From assembly GCF_028548455.1 (NCBI RefSeq), contig NZ_JAQQLF010000004.1, positions 124,001 to 188,000 of the forward strand: 64,000 nucleotides of DNA, written 5' to 3'. How positions within the stretch are numbered: the stretch's first letter is position 1; every line of letters starts with the position of its first letter. Of this stretch, positions 36,942 to 46,846 are shown one piece after another. The notes under the pieces are model-generated. The model did no database searches and was not told the DNA's origin. It worked only from the letters and a program-made list of their open reading frames with translations. Both the position numbers and the translations under genes were made by a program. The stretch comes from Vogesella aquatica. GTDB taxonomy: Bacteria; Pseudomonadota; Gammaproteobacteria; Burkholderiales; Chromobacteriaceae.

Positions 36942-37853
36942 ATGAAGCAGTTTGGCAAAGTAGCAGTAATGATGGGTGGCAGCTCCGCCGAGCGTGAGGT
37001 CTCGCTGATGAGCGGTAGCGGCGTGCTGGCCGCCCTGCAAAGCAAGGGCGTGGACGCACATGCGTTCGACCCTGCAGAAAAACCGCTGTCGGCACTGAAG
37101 GAAGAGGGCTTTGCCCGCGTCTTCAACATCCTGCACGGCCCGTTTGGCGAAGACGGCACCCTGCAGGGCGCACTGGAAGCGCTGGGCCTGCCGTATACCG
37201 GCTGCGGCGTGATGGCCTCGGCCATCTGCATGGACAAGTGGCGTACCAAGCTGCTGTGGAAAGGCGCCGGCTTGCCGATCCCCGCCTTTGAGCTGCTGAG
37301 CGATGACAGTGATTTCGACGCCATCGAGCAGGCGCTGGGGCTGCCGATTTTCGTGAAGCCATCCACCGAGGGCTCCAGTATCGGCGTGACCAAGGTGAAA
37401 ACCCATGGTGGCCTGAAAGCCGCCTACGAAGAAGCGCGCCAGTACGACAGCATCGTGATCGCCGAGCAGTTTATCGGTGGTGGCGAGTACACCTGTGCCG
37501 TGATTGATGGCCAGGCCTACCCCACCATCAAGATCGAGCCGGCTACCGAGTACTACGACTACCAGGCCAAGTATTTCCGTGACGACACGGTATACCGCTG
37601 CCCAAGTGGCCTGGCGCCCGAAGTGGAGGCGCGTGCCCGTGAACTGGCACTGCAGGCATTCAGGGTGCTGGGTTGCCAGGGCTGGGCGCGGATTGACTTC
37701 CTGATGGACGAACAGAACGGCATTTACCTGCTGGAAGCCAATACCAACCCGGGCATGACCAGCCACAGCCTGGTGCCGATGGCGGCGCGGGTAGAAGGCC
37801 TGAGCTACGAGGACCTGTGCGTCAAGGTGCTGGCAGCGGCTCATGTGGGATAA
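36942..37853 (+). CDS. ddl: D-alanine-D-alanine ligase
   Basis: ATP-grasp ligase making the D-Ala-D-Ala dipeptide used by MurF. 303 aa, the short DdlB type. Motifs: [45 protein letters not shown], and the metal and substrate loop [17 protein letters not shown]. Its last 11 bases overlap the ftsQ start. From here to lpxC no copy of the repeated word was seen. Confidence 0.96.
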   Translation: MKQFGKVAVMMGGSSAEREVSLMSGSGVLAALQSKGVDAHAFDPAEKPLSALKEEGFARVFNILHGPFGEDGTLQGALEALGLPYTGCGVMASAICMDKWRTKLLWKGAGLPIPAFELLSDDSDFDAIEQALGLPIFVKPSTEGSSIGVTKVKTHGGLKAAYEEARQYDSIVIAEQFIGGGEYTCAVIDGQAYPTIKIEPATEYYDYQAKYFRDDTVYRCPSGLAPEVEARARELALQAFRVLGCQGWARIDFLMDEQNGIYLLEANTNPGMTSHSLVPMAARVEGLSYEDLCVKVLAAAHVG

Positions 37854-38571
37854 CCATGCGGTATTGCGGGCAGTGGCCAACTTGCTGCTGACCGCCTCGT
37901 TATTGATGTTGTTGTATGCCGGGGGCTACTGGCTGACGCACTCGCCCTTGTTCCCGGTAAAGCGGATTCACATTGCTGGCCAGGTGGCCAAGGTGACACC
38001 GGTGCAGCTGAAGTACATTGCGCAGAACGAACTGACCGGCACGTTTTTTACGCTGGACATCAACAAGACGCGCCATGCCTTCGAAAAGCTGCCCTGGGTA
38101 AGCCAGGTACAGGTAAGACGAGCCTGGCCTGACCGGCTGGACATTACCGTCAGTGAGCACGTGGCACTGGCGCGCTGGGGGGATCAGGGGCTGATCAGTA
38201 CCGAAGGGCGCTGGTTTGATGCCGCCAGCGACCAGCCGCTGCCGGTGATGTACGGCCCGGCGGCGAGTGAGAAAGAAATGATGCAAGCCCTGCAGCAGTT
38301 CCGGCAGCGCTTGCAGCCGGCCCGCTTGCAGCCACTGCGGTTGTGGCTGTCAGAGCGCAGGGCCTGGCGGATGGAACTGGACAACGGTGTAACGCTGGAA
38401 CTGGGGCGTGGCCCGGTGGCTGAACGGTTGACGCGTTTTGTCGACCACTGGCCGCACAGCCTGGCCACGTTGCCTTACCGCATTACGTATGTGGACTTGC
38501 GTTATCCCAATGGATTCGCTGTGCGGATGCCCGATTACAAGGCACCGCCTACGACAACAAACAAGCTTTAA
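37843..38571 (+). CDS. ftsQ: Cell division protein FtsQ
   Basis: Bitopic divisome protein, 242 aa. A short cytoplasmic N-terminus, a membrane helix ([18 protein letters not shown]), then a POTRA domain ([20 protein letters not shown]) and the FtsQ beta domain ([21 protein letters not shown]). It links early and late division proteins through FtsB and FtsL. The start lies inside the end of ddl. Confidence 0.93.
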   Translation: MWDNHAVLRAVANLLLTASLLMLLYAGGYWLTHSPLFPVKRIHIAGQVAKVTPVQLKYIAQNELTGTFFTLDINKTRHAFEKLPWVSQVQVRRAWPDRLDITVSEHVALARWGDQGLISTEGRWFDAASDQPLPVMYGPAASEKEMMQALQQFRQRLQPARLQPLRLWLSERRAWRMELDNGVTLELGRGPVAERLTRFVDHWPHSLATLPYRITYVDLRYPNGFAVRMPDYKAPPTTTNKL

Positions 38572-38586
38572 GCGTTGGAGCGACAG

Positions 38587-39822
38587 GTGAGCAAACCTAA
38601 GGAAAGCAAAAACATGCTGGTGGGCCTGGATATCGGCACCTCGAAGATCGTCGCGATCGTCGCCGAAGTGCTGGAAGAAGGCCAGATCAACATCGTGGGC
38701 ATGGGGCAAGTACCCTCGCGCGGCCTCAAGCGCGGCATGGTGGTGAATATCGAATCCACGGTGCAGGCCATCCAGCGCGCGCTGGAAGAGGCCGAGCTGA
38801 TGGCCGATTGCAAGATCAATGAGGTGTACACCGGCATCGCCGGTAGCCACATCAAGGGTGTGAATTCGCACGGCATGGTGGCCATCAAGGACCGTGAAGT
38901 GACGCAGATGGACATCGACCGCGTGATTGAAACCGCGCGTGCGGTGTCGATCCCGCCCGATCACCAGGTACTGCACATCCTCACGCAGGAGTACAGCATC
39001 GATGGTCAGGAAGGAGTGCGCGAGCCGCTGGGCATGAGTGGTGTGCGCCTGGAAGCCAAGGTACACATTGTGACCGGTGCCATTTCTGCCGCGCAAAATG
39101 TGGCGAAGTGCGTGCGTCGCTGTGGCCTGGAAGTCACCGACCTGGTACTGCAGCCGATGGCCAGCGCCAACGCGGTACTGTCCGAGGACGAAAAAGAACT
39201 GGGCGTGTGCCTGATCGACATTGGTGGTGGTACCACCGACATTGCGGTGCTGGTGAGCGGGGCTATCCGCCATACCGCGGTGATTCCGATTGCGGGTGAC
39301 CAGATAACCAACGACATCGCCATGGCGCTGCGTACGCCGACCAAGGAAGCCGAAGACATCAAGATCCAGCATGGCGTGGCCTTGGTCGGCCTGGCCGATG
39401 CCGCCCAGATGATCGAGGTACCAGGCGTAGGCGAACGTGGCCCGCGTCAGATGTCGCGCGCCACCTTGGCCGAGGTGATCGAGCCGCGCGTGGAAGAGCT
39501 GTTCCAGCTGGTGCAGCAAGAGCTGCGTCGTAGCGGCTTTGAAGAAATGTCTACCGGTATTGTCATTACCGGTGGCGCCAGCCTGATGCCGGGCATGGTG
39601 GAGTTGGCCGAAGAGGTCTTCCATCTGCCGGTGCGCATCGGTGTACCCAAGTATGTAGGTGGCTTGTCCGAGGTAGTAAAAAACCCGCGCTTCTCGACTG
39701 GCGTCGGTTTGCTGCTGTATGGCAAGGACCAGATGCATCCCCGTGTTGGCCCGAAAAGCGAAAGCGCCGGCGTGGGGCAAGTGTTCCAGCGTATGAAGGC
39801 TTGGTTTGCCGGTAATTTCTAA
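38587..39822 (+). CDS. ftsA: Cell division protein FtsA
   Basis: Actin-like membrane tether of FtsZ, 411 aa from GTG 38587, for which GGAG at 38577-38580 is an ideally spaced ribosome site; the TTG at 38575 would put that site inside the gene. Motifs: LVGLDIGTSKIVAIVAE, the 1C domain region RGLKRGMVVNIE, and the phosphate-binding LIDIGGGTTDIAVL. The C-terminus ends in an amphipathic membrane-targeting segment (FQRMKAWFAGNF). Confidence 0.96.
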   Translation: MSKPKESKNMLVGLDIGTSKIVAIVAEVLEEGQINIVGMGQVPSRGLKRGMVVNIESTVQAIQRALEEAELMADCKINEVYTGIAGSHIKGVNSHGMVAIKDREVTQMDIDRVIETARAVSIPPDHQVLHILTQEYSIDGQEGVREPLGMSGVRLEAKVHIVTGAISAAQNVAKCVRRCGLEVTDLVLQPMASANAVLSEDEKELGVCLIDIGGGTTDIAVLVSGAIRHTAVIPIAGDQITNDIAMALRTPTKEAEDIKIQHGVALVGLADAAQMIEVPGVGERGPRQMSRATLAEVIEPRVEELFQLVQQELRRSGFEEMSTGIVITGGASLMPGMVELAEEVFHLPVRIGVPKYVGGLSEVVKNPRFSTGVGLLLYGKDQMHPRVGPKSESAGVGQVFQRMKAWFAGNF

Positions 39823-39873
39823 GGCAAAACGGAATATTCCGACAATAGCTCATCTTTTTACAGGAGAGGAAAA

Positions 39874-41058
39874 ATGAGCGGCATGGTATTCGAAGTAATG
39901 CAGGAGACTGCTACCGAGGCAGTCATCAAGGTGATCGGTGTAGGCGGTGGCGGCTGCAACGCTATCGACAACATGATCAGTAACCAGGTGCAAGGCGTGG
40001 AGTTCATCTGCGCCAATACGGATGCCCAGGCGCTCAAGCGCAACAAGGCACCGCAGAAACTGCAGCTGGGCAATAATCTGACCAAGGGCCTGGGTGCAGG
40101 TGCCAACCCCGATACTGGCCGTAATGCCGCGCTGGAAGACCGTGAGCGCATTGCTGAAATGTTGCGCGGTGCCAATATGGTGTTTGTGACCGCAGGCATG
40201 GGTGGTGGTACCGGTACCGGTGCCGCACCGGTGGTGGCCGAAGTGGCCAAGGAGCTGGGTATCCTGACTGTGGGCGTGGTAACCCGCCCGTTCGAATACG
40301 AAGGCAAGCGCTTGCGTGTGGCCAACGATGGTATCGAGCTGCTGAAGAAGCACGTCGATTCCCTGATCGTGATCCCGAACGAAAAACTGATGGCCGTACT
40401 GGGCGAAGATGTCACCATGCGCGAAGCTTTCCGCGCCGCCGATGACGTGCTCAAAGGCGCGGTAGCCGGTATTTCCGAAGTGATTACCTGCCCGGGCCTG
40501 ATTAACGTCGACTTTGCCGACGTGCGCGCGGTGATGAGCGAAATGGGCCTGGCCATGATGGGTTCTGCCTTTGCTTCCGGTATCGATCGTGCGCGTGTGG
40601 CTGCCGAGCAGGCCGTAGCTAGCCCGCTGCTGGACAACATCACACTGGAAGGCGCCCGCGGTGTGCTGGTGAACATTTCTACCGCACCAGGCTGCCTGAG
40701 GATGAGCGAGTACCGCGAGATCATGGGCATTATCCGTCAGTACACTGACGAAGACGCCCAGGTGAAGTTCGGTACTGCCGAAGTGGAAGACATGCCGGAA
40801 GACACCATCCGCGTGACCTTGATCGCGACCGGTCTGGGCCAGAAACCCGCCAGCAACCGCGACGAGCGCCCGGATTACATCAAGATCGTCAAAACCGGTA
40901 CCGATAATGTTGCCATGGAAATGGATTTCAACGACCTGAATACGCCGGCCGTGATGCGCAACCGTGGTCGTCGGGCACCGATTTCCACTGACTTTTCGGA
41001 CCCGGAAGTAAGCGAGTCTTACGATATTCCGGCTTTCCTGCGTAAACAGGCTGATTGA
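39874..41058 (+). CDS. ftsZ: Cell division GTPase FtsZ
   Basis: Tubulin homologue forming the Z ring, 394 aa. The N-terminal IKVIGVGGGGCNAIDNM, tubulin signature GGGTGTG near residue 110, the T7 loop NVDFADVRAVM and a conserved C-terminal peptide (SYDIPAFLRKQAD) that docks FtsA are all present. The ribosome site AGGAGAGGA precedes ATG 39874. The linker before the C-terminal peptide is short. Confidence 0.98.
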   Translation: MSGMVFEVMQETATEAVIKVIGVGGGGCNAIDNMISNQVQGVEFICANTDAQALKRNKAPQKLQLGNNLTKGLGAGANPDTGRNAALEDRERIAEMLRGANMVFVTAGMGGGTGTGAAPVVAEVAKELGILTVGVVTRPFEYEGKRLRVANDGIELLKKHVDSLIVIPNEKLMAVLGEDVTMREAFRAADDVLKGAVAGISEVITCPGLINVDFADVRAVMSEMGLAMMGSAFASGIDRARVAAEQAVASPLLDNITLEGARGVLVNISTAPGCLRMSEYREIMGIIRQYTDEDAQVKFGTAEVEDMPEDTIRVTLIATGLGQKPASNRDERPDYIKIVKTGTDNVAMEMDFNDLNTPAVMRNRGRRAPISTDFSDPEVSESYDIPAFLRKQAD

Positions 41059-41152
41059 TAGTTTAGGGCAATTGATTGTTCGATAGTAATCAATTAGCCG
41101 CATGGCGCGGCTATGCTAAACTGTCGACAATCGCTATGCCCGAAAGCCCGTC

Positions 41153-42067
41153 ATGATCCTGCAACGCACGCTGAAACAGGCCATCAGCGCCACTGGCGTT
41201 GGGCTGCATTCCGGCGAGCGGGTCAAACTGACCCTGCACCCGGCTGCACCCGATACCGGTATTGTGTTCCGCCGCACCGACCTGCCTGCGCAGGACGAGG
41301 TGGCGGTACGGCCTGCGCTCGTGAACGACACGCGCCTCTCCTCGACACTGGTCACCGAGACCGGTGTGCGTGTCGGCACGATTGAACATCTGATGTCTGC
41401 CTTTGCAGGGCTGGGCATCGATAATGTGATAGTCGATGTAACAGGCGCCGAGATGCCCATCATGGATGGCTCGTCGGCGCCGTTCATCTTTCTGCTGCAA
41501 ACAGCGGGAATCGAGGAGCAGCCAGCGGCCAAGAAGTTCATCCGCGTCAGGCAGACGATAGAGGTGATCGAGGGCGACAAGTGGGTAAAACTTGTGCCTC
41601 ACGATGGCTTTAGTGTGCAGCTGTCTATCGAGTTTAACCATCCGGCGTTCAATCGTGCGCCGCAGATGGTAAGCGTGGACTTTGCCAGCCATTCCTATAT
41701 CGAAGAGATCAGCCGCGCCCGTACTTTCGGTTTCATGCACGAAGTCGAGTACATGCGCAGCCACGGGCTGGGGCGGGGGGGCAATCTTAACAACGCCATC
41801 GTGATCGACGACGAGTATGTATTGAATCCGGAGGGGCTACGTTTTCCGGACGAATTTGTGCGGCACAAGATTCTGGATGCCATCGGTGACTTGTATATCG
41901 TAGGCCACCCGCTGATTGCTGCATTCAGCGGCCATAAATCCGGCCACGCCATGAACAACAAGCTGCTGCGGGTGATGCTGGAAACGCCTGGTGCATGGGA
42001 GTTTGTGACGTTCGACAACCCGGAGGATGCGCCAGGCAGCTTTCACCCCTTGCCGGAAGTAGCCTGA
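41153..42067 (+). CDS. lpxC: UDP-3-O-acyl-GlcNAc deacetylase LpxC
   Basis: Zinc enzyme for the committed step of lipid A synthesis, 304 aa. Zinc and catalytic motifs: [16 protein letters not shown] (His), [28 protein letters not shown] (Asp) and [14 protein letters not shown] (His). It closes the dcw cluster, 94 bases after ftsZ, and is followed by a terminator. Its presence confirms an LPS-containing outer membrane. Confidence 0.97.
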   Translation: MILQRTLKQAISATGVGLHSGERVKLTLHPAAPDTGIVFRRTDLPAQDEVAVRPALVNDTRLSSTLVTETGVRVGTIEHLMSAFAGLGIDNVIVDVTGAEMPIMDGSSAPFIFLLQTAGIEEQPAAKKFIRVRQTIEVIEGDKWVKLVPHDGFSVQLSIEFNHPAFNRAPQMVSVDFASHSYIEEISRARTFGFMHEVEYMRSHGLGRGGNLNNAIVIDDEYVLNPEGLRFPDEFVRHKILDAIGDLYIVGHPLIAAFSGHKSGHAMNNKLLRVMLETPGAWEFVTFDNPEDAPGSFHPLPEVA

Positions 42068-42078
42068 AGTCTAGACAT

Positions 42079-42107
42079 GAAAAAACCGTGCTTCTGCACG
42101 GTTTTTT
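42079..42107. terminator. Bidirectional terminator, lpxC / CNP1-like gene
   Basis: AAAAAACCGTGC, TTCT loop, GCACGGTTTTTT: a perfect stem with A and T runs, serving lpxC and the convergent minus-strand gene that stops at 42117. Confidence 0.94.
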
Positions 42108-42116
42108 GTTTGGCAT

Positions 42117-42662
42117 TTATTTGCGGATAGGGTCTATTTTTGTGGGCCCGGCCATGGTGCTTGCCTTTGCCAGGTTGCTGCTCAATTCTGTCGCATTGAG
42201 TGGTGGCGTGTTGTCTGGGCAAAGTGCCTGTATTACAGTTTTCATGGCCAGATTGTTGGGGTCCAGCTTGCGCCACTCTTTGCGTATGGATTCAAACCAG
42301 CGCTTATTGACGCTGTCACCATAGGCATAACTGCGTTGGGTGCGCTCGCCACAATGCACGCCTTCGTGGCTGATGTTCTCAATGCCACCACTACTTAACT
42401 GTAGCAGGGTAAAACGTATGGTACGGTCATCGGCCAATAGCAGAGTTTTGCTATCGATGAATAATTGTCCCTTGAGCGAAGCTGGCTTCACCAGCTCTAC
42501 CCACTCCATCCCCCCATAGCTTGGCAGCGCTAAGACTTGCTCTTGCCAGGGGCCTTCATCCACGTAATTGCCAGTTTTTTTTTCTCTGCCTTTGCCGGAT
42601 AGGTCGGCATGGGCAAGGTTGGCCGCACATAGCATGCCTAGTATGATAAGACGGGTTTTCAC
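42117..42662 (-). CDS. CNP1-like secreted protein
   Basis: 181-aa protein with a Sec signal peptide (MKTRLIILGMLCAANLAHA). The body has WQEQVLALPSYGGMEWVELV and RFTLLQLSSGGIENISHEGVHC, resembling the CNP1-like family described in beta-proteobacteria (after a neisserial antigen); no enzyme motif is visible. The stop of the upstream NRDE gene overlaps its start by four bases, so they are co-transcribed. The signal peptide contains a full copy of the repeated word (42618). The family call is moderate; a periplasmic or outer-membrane location is likely. Confidence 0.6.
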   Translation of the reverse strand: MKTRLIILGMLCAANLAHADLSGKGREKKTGNYVDEGPWQEQVLALPSYGGMEWVELVKPASLKGQLFIDSKTLLLADDRTIRFTLLQLSSGGIENISHEGVHCGERTQRSYAYGDSVNKRWFESIRKEWRKLDPNNLAMKTVIQALCPDNTPPLNATELSSNLAKASTMAGPTKIDPIRK

Positions 42663-43432
42663 AGTGTTTTCCTGAGTTGTCCAATACGAAGCTGGTGGCG
42701 GCGGCGTCCGCTTTCGCGCCCACCGATACCGTAGCTTACCTCGGTAAAGCTGACATCGCCGCGAGCGGAAACGTTCACAATGCTACTGCAGCGGGTACCG
42801 TAGTCGCGGCCAACGATAAACACCGGCGACAGCATTTTTTCCAGCGCGGAGCCTATGCCGGTATTGGGTAGCTGTTCTGGCGGAGCGCTTTCCGGGTTCA
42901 TTAGCCAAGGGAGAACTTCGCTGTCAGCGGGTGGCCGCTTCAAGGTTGTCATCTTCTGGCGTAGCTGCTCAGCCTTGAACCAGCGCGTATCCATGTCGGC
43001 ATTCGAGAGCACATGGATACCTGGCGCGATGCGGTTGAGTGACTTTGTCCTGCTGTTGAAATGCAGCAGATCATTAACCTGCCCAAACACCAGATTAAAC
43101 GGGCCGTAGTCGCCGGTGTGCGCCTTGAGCCAGGCCGCGTACGCCAGGGCACTGTCGTCACCACTGACAAAGCGTTGCACCAGCTCGCCACGCGACCGTG
43201 CCGCGGCGACCGCGCGCCCTTCGCGGATGTGCGTGACTGCGGCAAAACGGCCGCGCGTATCGATCGCCATCCAGCTACCGCCTGCCTGCACATCTCGGCC
43301 ACCCAGTATTTGCGGATAGTCGGTCCAGAAATCCAGGGGCAGGGCAGGCCGCGTGTAGTATTCGTCACGGTTGGCCAGTAAAACCAGCGGCCCGAGCGCC
43401 GGTGTCTTGTAGGCAAGGGCAATGATGCACAT
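42659..43432 (-). CDS. NRDE family (TANGO2-like) protein
   Basis: 257-aa protein starting MCIIALAYKTPALGPLVLLANRDEYYTRP. The Cys2 start and the NRDE motif define the NRDE/TANGO2 superfamily, which is predicted to have an Ntn-hydrolase-like fold; eukaryotic TANGO2 affects haem and lipid homeostasis. GGRDVQAGGSWMAIDTRGRFAAVTHIREG follows, as in the family. The biochemical activity is not established. It is the first gene of a two-gene unit with the CNP1-like gene. Confidence 0.85.
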   Translation of the reverse strand: MCIIALAYKTPALGPLVLLANRDEYYTRPALPLDFWTDYPQILGGRDVQAGGSWMAIDTRGRFAAVTHIREGRAVAAARSRGELVQRFVSGDDSALAYAAWLKAHTGDYGPFNLVFGQVNDLLHFNSRTKSLNRIAPGIHVLSNADMDTRWFKAEQLRQKMTTLKRPPADSEVLPWLMNPESAPPEQLPNTGIGSALEKMLSPVFIVGRDYGTRCSSIVNVSARGDVSFTEVSYGIGGRESGRRRHQLRIGQLRKTL

Positions 43433-43514
43433 GGTGGCTGTCCTTGGGCATTTTGCCGAAGGCCTTTAAAATAACGTTTTGATTGTAACCGCTCTACGCC
43501 TGGAGGAAGTGTGT

Positions 43515-43745
43515 ATGCAGCCAGATCTTGCGCTGGACTTGTCGGGGCTAAACTGCCCCTTGCCCATCCTGCGAGCCAAAAAAGCACTGGCGACCATGGA
43601 AAGTGGCAAGGTGCTGTCCGTTTTGGCGACCGATCCCGGGGCACCCAAGGATTTTGAGGCATTTTGCCGCCAGACAGGCAATGTATTGCTGACTTCCACC
43701 GTTCTGCAAGACGGGCGCTTTTCCCTGTCGATTCGCCGTAAGTGA
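43515..43745 (+). CDS. TusA-family sulfurtransferase-like protein
   Basis: Small 76-aa protein with the TusA/SirA motif LDLSGLNCPLPILRAKKAL, whose Cys carries persulfide sulfur in characterised members. ATG 43515 follows GGAGG (43502-43506). Members act in tRNA 2-thiouridine synthesis, molybdenum cofactor assembly or general sulfur relay; no partner genes nearby decide between these. It diverges from the NRDE gene. Confidence 0.85.
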   Translation: MQPDLALDLSGLNCPLPILRAKKALATMESGKVLSVLATDPGAPKDFEAFCRQTGNVLLTSTVLQDGRFSLSIRRK

Positions 43746-43746
43746 T

Positions 43747-43775
43747 AAAGGACGCCATATGGCGCCTTTCTTTAT
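43747..43775 (+). terminator. Terminator after the TusA-like gene
   Basis: An imperfect palindrome, AAAGG-A-CGCCAT then ATGGCG-CCTTT with one bulged A, followed by CTTTATATT. It lies directly after the stop and before pyrC. Confidence 0.6.
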
Positions 43776-43800
43776 ATTGATGATTGCATAAGGTTGCTAC

Positions 43801-44832
43801 ATGAAACTGACCATTACCCGCCCTGATGACTGGCACTTGCACGTACGCGACGGTGTTGCGCTGGCTGCCGTGCTACCTGATACCTGTCGCCAGATGGGCC
43901 GCGCCATCATCATGCCTAATCTCAAACCGCCGGTAACCACGGTGGAAATGGCTGCCGCCTATCGTGAGCGCATTCTGGCCGCGCGCCCGGCAGGCAGCAA
44001 TTTTGAGCCGTTGATGACACTGTATCTCACCGAGACCACTACAGCCGAGGAAGTGCGCAAGGCCAAGGCCAGCGGTTTTGTACACGGCATCAAGCTGTAC
44101 CCGGCGGGTGCCACCACCAATTCGGATGCCGGTGTACGTGACGTGAATAACGCCATGGTGGCACTGGAAGCCATGGCCGAAGTCGGCATGCCACTACTGG
44201 TGCACGGTGAAGTCACCGACCCGGCGGTTGATGTGTTTGACCGTGAGGCGGTGTTCATCGACACCGTGTTCGAGCCGCTGCGCAAGCGCCTGCCCGGTTT
44301 GCGCGTGGTGTTCGAGCACATTACTACCCGTCAGGCTGCCGAGTACGTGGCCAGTGCCGGCGACAATATTGCCGCCACCATCACGGCCCACCACCTGTTG
44401 ATGAACCGTAATGCGCTGTTTACCGGCGGTATCCGCCCGCATCACTACTGCCTGCCGGTACTCAAGCGCGAAACGCACCGCGAAGCCCTGCTGGCTGCGG
44501 CGACCAGTGGCAGCAAGAAATTCTTCTTGGGTACCGACAGCGCACCGCATGCGCGCCATACCAAGGAAAACGCGTGCGGCTGTGCCGGCATGTACACCGC
44601 CAATGCGGCCATCGAGCTGTACGCCGAAGCATTTGATGCGGCTGGCGCACTGGACAAGCTGGAAGCCTTCGCCAGTTTCAACGGACCTGATTTTTATCAA
44701 CTGCCGCGCAATACAGACACCCTAAGCTTGGTACGCGAAGCATGGCAGGTACCGGCTACCTTGTCTTATGGAAATGACGAGCTGGTTCCCCTGCGTGCAG
44801 GGGAGTATGTGCAATGGCGATGCGTACCATGA
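43801..44832 (+). CDS. pyrC: Dihydroorotase
   Basis: Zinc amidohydrolase converting carbamoyl-aspartate to dihydroorotate in pyrimidine synthesis. 343 aa, class II (PyrC). Metal ligands: DWHLHVRDG at the N-terminus, the carbamylated Lys in [17 protein letters not shown], His in LLVHGEVTD and VVFEHITT, and Asp in [14 protein letters not shown]. It stands alone. Confidence 0.97.
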   Translation: MKLTITRPDDWHLHVRDGVALAAVLPDTCRQMGRAIIMPNLKPPVTTVEMAAAYRERILAARPAGSNFEPLMTLYLTETTTAEEVRKAKASGFVHGIKLYPAGATTNSDAGVRDVNNAMVALEAMAEVGMPLLVHGEVTDPAVDVFDREAVFIDTVFEPLRKRLPGLRVVFEHITTRQAAEYVASAGDNIAATITAHHLLMNRNALFTGGIRPHHYCLPVLKRETHREALLAAATSGSKKFFLGTDSAPHARHTKENACGCAGMYTANAAIELYAEAFDAAGALDKLEAFASFNGPDFYQLPRNTDTLSLVREAWQVPATLSYGNDELVPLRAGEYVQWRCVP

Positions 44833-44935
44833 GTAATGCTCATGTAACTAGTCCAAAATTGCTTAGCCGAAAGGAATAAGTGCAGGAAATGCTACGCATC
44901 ACAGGCATTGTGATGCTGAAGTGACGATTCGGGGC

Positions 44936-44964
44936 TTGTAGTAGCCATGTGTGCTGTGCATAAT
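44936..44964 (+). promoter_or_regulatory. Probable opp operon promoter
   Basis: TTGTAG (44936-44941), 17-base spacer, CATAAT (44959-44964), about 95 bases before the oppA ATG. The leader then holds a GGCCCG (45012-45017) / CGGGCC (45026-45031) hairpin with an 8-base loop, 20 bases before the AGGAG ribosome site. The promoter is by consensus only. Confidence 0.5.
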
Positions 44965-45058
44965 TGCCTCGCCTTTGCGTACTGTATACACACAGTTTGT
45001 TTTTCTCGGGGGGCCCGCACCAAGACGGGCCACCTCTGTTCAAGGAGAGCAGGAGAAT

Positions 45059-46675
45059 ATGAAAAAGAATATGTCTTTCAGCGTGTTGGCCGCATCTGTT
45101 GTGCTGGCCATGGGTGCCAATGCTGCCTTTGCTGCCAAAGTGCCCGCCGGCGTACAACTGGCTGCCAAACAAGAGCTGACCCGTAACAACGGTTCCGAGC
45201 CGGAATCCCTGGATCCGGCTCTGGCTGAGTCGGTAGGTGCCAACAATATTGCCCGTGACCTGTTCGAAGCGCTGACCGCTGCTGACAACGATGGCCGCAT
45301 CGTGCCGGGCCTGGCCGAGTCCTGGAAACAGACCGACCCGACGACCTGGGTATTCACGCTGCGCAAGAACGCCAAATGGTCTGATGGCGTACAAGTGACC
45401 GCCGACGATGTGGTTTATGGCATCCGCCGTTTCCTGGATCCGAAAACAGCTTCTCCGTACGCATCGACTTACGGCGCCTTCCTGCTGAACGGTGTTGAAG
45501 CCGCAGAAGGCAAAAAAGCGCTGACCGACATTGGCATCAAAGCCGTCGACAAGCTCACCGTAGAAGTAAAAACCCCGTACCCGGTAGCGTTCCTGCCGGA
45601 AGTCATGTCCAACAACCAGCTGGGCCCCGCTCCGCGCCACGCTATCGAAAAGCATGGCAAAGACTGGACCAAGCCGGGCAAGTTGGTGGGCAACGGTGCG
45701 TTTGTGCTGAAAGACTGGGCAGTTAACAGCAAGATCGTTATCGAGAAAAACCCGCAGTACTGGGACGCCAAGGCCGTCGTACTGAGCAAAGTGACCTACT
45801 TGCCGATCGAAGATGGTTTTGCTGACGTAAAACTGTACCAATCCGGCGAGAACGACTGGGTGTACCAGCTGCCCCCAGGCACCTACGAAAAATACAAGGC
45901 CGAGCTGCCCAAGGATGTACGCAACTCGCCTATGCTGGGCCTGCGTTATTACAGCCTGAACGCCAAAGACCCGGTGATGAAAGACAAACGCGTTCGTCAG
46001 GCGCTGTCCATGGTGATCGACCGTGACATCCTGGCCGCCAAGATCACTGCCGACGGCCAGTCGCCAGCCTACAGCGTGGTGGTGAAGGGTACTGCCGGTG
46101 CCGATGCTACTACCTACGACTGGGCCAAATGGCCGATGGAACAGCGCGTGGCCGAAGCCAAGAAGCTGCTGGCCGCCGCAGGCCTGCAGGCTGGCAGCAA
46201 GATCAAGTTCACTTACAACACCAGTGAATACCATAAGAAAATGGCGATTTTTGCCGCTTCCGAGTGGAAAACCAAGCTGGGCCTGAACACCGAGCTGGAA
46301 AACATGGAGTTCAAGGTTCTGCTGAAAAAACGTCACGATGGTGAATACCAGATCGCCCGTAACGGCTGGGTAGCTGACTACAACGACGCCACCACCTTCC
46401 TGACCCTGGTGCAGTGCGGCTCCGACCAGAACGACAACGGCAACTGCAACCCGAAAGCAGAAGAGTTGATCAAGCAGGGTAACCAGGCTAAAGACGCGGC
46501 CAAGCGCAAGCAGCTGCTGACCCAGGCTACCAAGATGATCATGGATGACTACCCGATCATCCCGCTGCTGTCCTACACCACGCCACGCTTGGTAAAACCT
46601 TATGTGGGCGGCTATACCGGCAAGAACTCGCTGGACCGCTACCGCAACAAGGACCTGTACATCATCAAGCACTAA
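45059..46675 (+). CDS. oppA: Oligopeptide-binding protein OppA
   Basis: Periplasmic peptide-binding protein of an ABC importer, 538 aa. It has a Sec signal peptide (MKKNMSFSVLAASVVLAMGANAAFA). The mature N-terminus RNNGSEPESLDPALAESVGANNIARDLFEAL and WVFTLRKNAKWSDGVQVTADDVVYGIRRF are classic SBP family 5. ATG 45059 has an AGGAG site; a longer in-frame reading from 44951 has no support. The repeated word at 45085 is inside the signal-peptide codons (TTG-GCC-GCA). Confidence 0.95.
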   Translation: MKKNMSFSVLAASVVLAMGANAAFAAKVPAGVQLAAKQELTRNNGSEPESLDPALAESVGANNIARDLFEALTAADNDGRIVPGLAESWKQTDPTTWVFTLRKNAKWSDGVQVTADDVVYGIRRFLDPKTASPYASTYGAFLLNGVEAAEGKKALTDIGIKAVDKLTVEVKTPYPVAFLPEVMSNNQLGPAPRHAIEKHGKDWTKPGKLVGNGAFVLKDWAVNSKIVIEKNPQYWDAKAVVLSKVTYLPIEDGFADVKLYQSGENDWVYQLPPGTYEKYKAELPKDVRNSPMLGLRYYSLNAKDPVMKDKRVRQALSMVIDRDILAAKITADGQSPAYSVVVKGTAGADATTYDWAKWPMEQRVAEAKKLLAAAGLQAGSKIKFTYNTSEYHKKMAIFAASEWKTKLGLNTELENMEFKVLLKKRHDGEYQIARNGWVADYNDATTFLTLVQCGSDQNDNGNCNPKAEELIKQGNQAKDAAKRKQLLTQATKMIMDDYPIIPLLSYTTPRLVKPYVGGYTGKNSLDRYRNKDLYIIKH

Positions 46676-46689
46676 GTTGATGTCGCCAG

Positions 46690-46752
46690 CCTGAAGGATT
46701 TTCCTTCGTAACGAAGACCGGGTGCATCCTCTACAGGGTCACCCGGTCTGAT
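46690..46752 (+). terminator. Hairpins between oppA and oppB (likely attenuator or mRNA stabiliser)
   Basis: Two hairpins follow oppA: GAAGGA/TCCTTC (46693-46707) and a strong one, AGACCGGGTG (46715-46724) with CACCCGGTCT (46740-46749). Only a short T stretch follows the second. Such structures after a binding-protein gene commonly raise its mRNA level above that of the permease genes. Confidence 0.65.
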
Positions 46753-46846
46753 TTGGAAGTGGTAGTTGCAGCATGTCCCGTGCCATGGCACAGGGGGCGA
46801 CCCTGCCTGTGCGTGCCGTATGCTGCTACCGACCTGGAGTACTCCC

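Noticed and set aside
35186-37393. A 735-codon minus-strand frame across murG-murC-ddl, and similar long frames at 1558-3408, 20980-22599 and 30563-32038
   Set aside because: All lie opposite or out of frame with well-identified genes, span gene borders and show no recognisable protein family.
44833-45058. Riboswitch in the oppA leader
   Set aside because: Only one simple GC-rich hairpin is visible; no known riboswitch core could be recognised.
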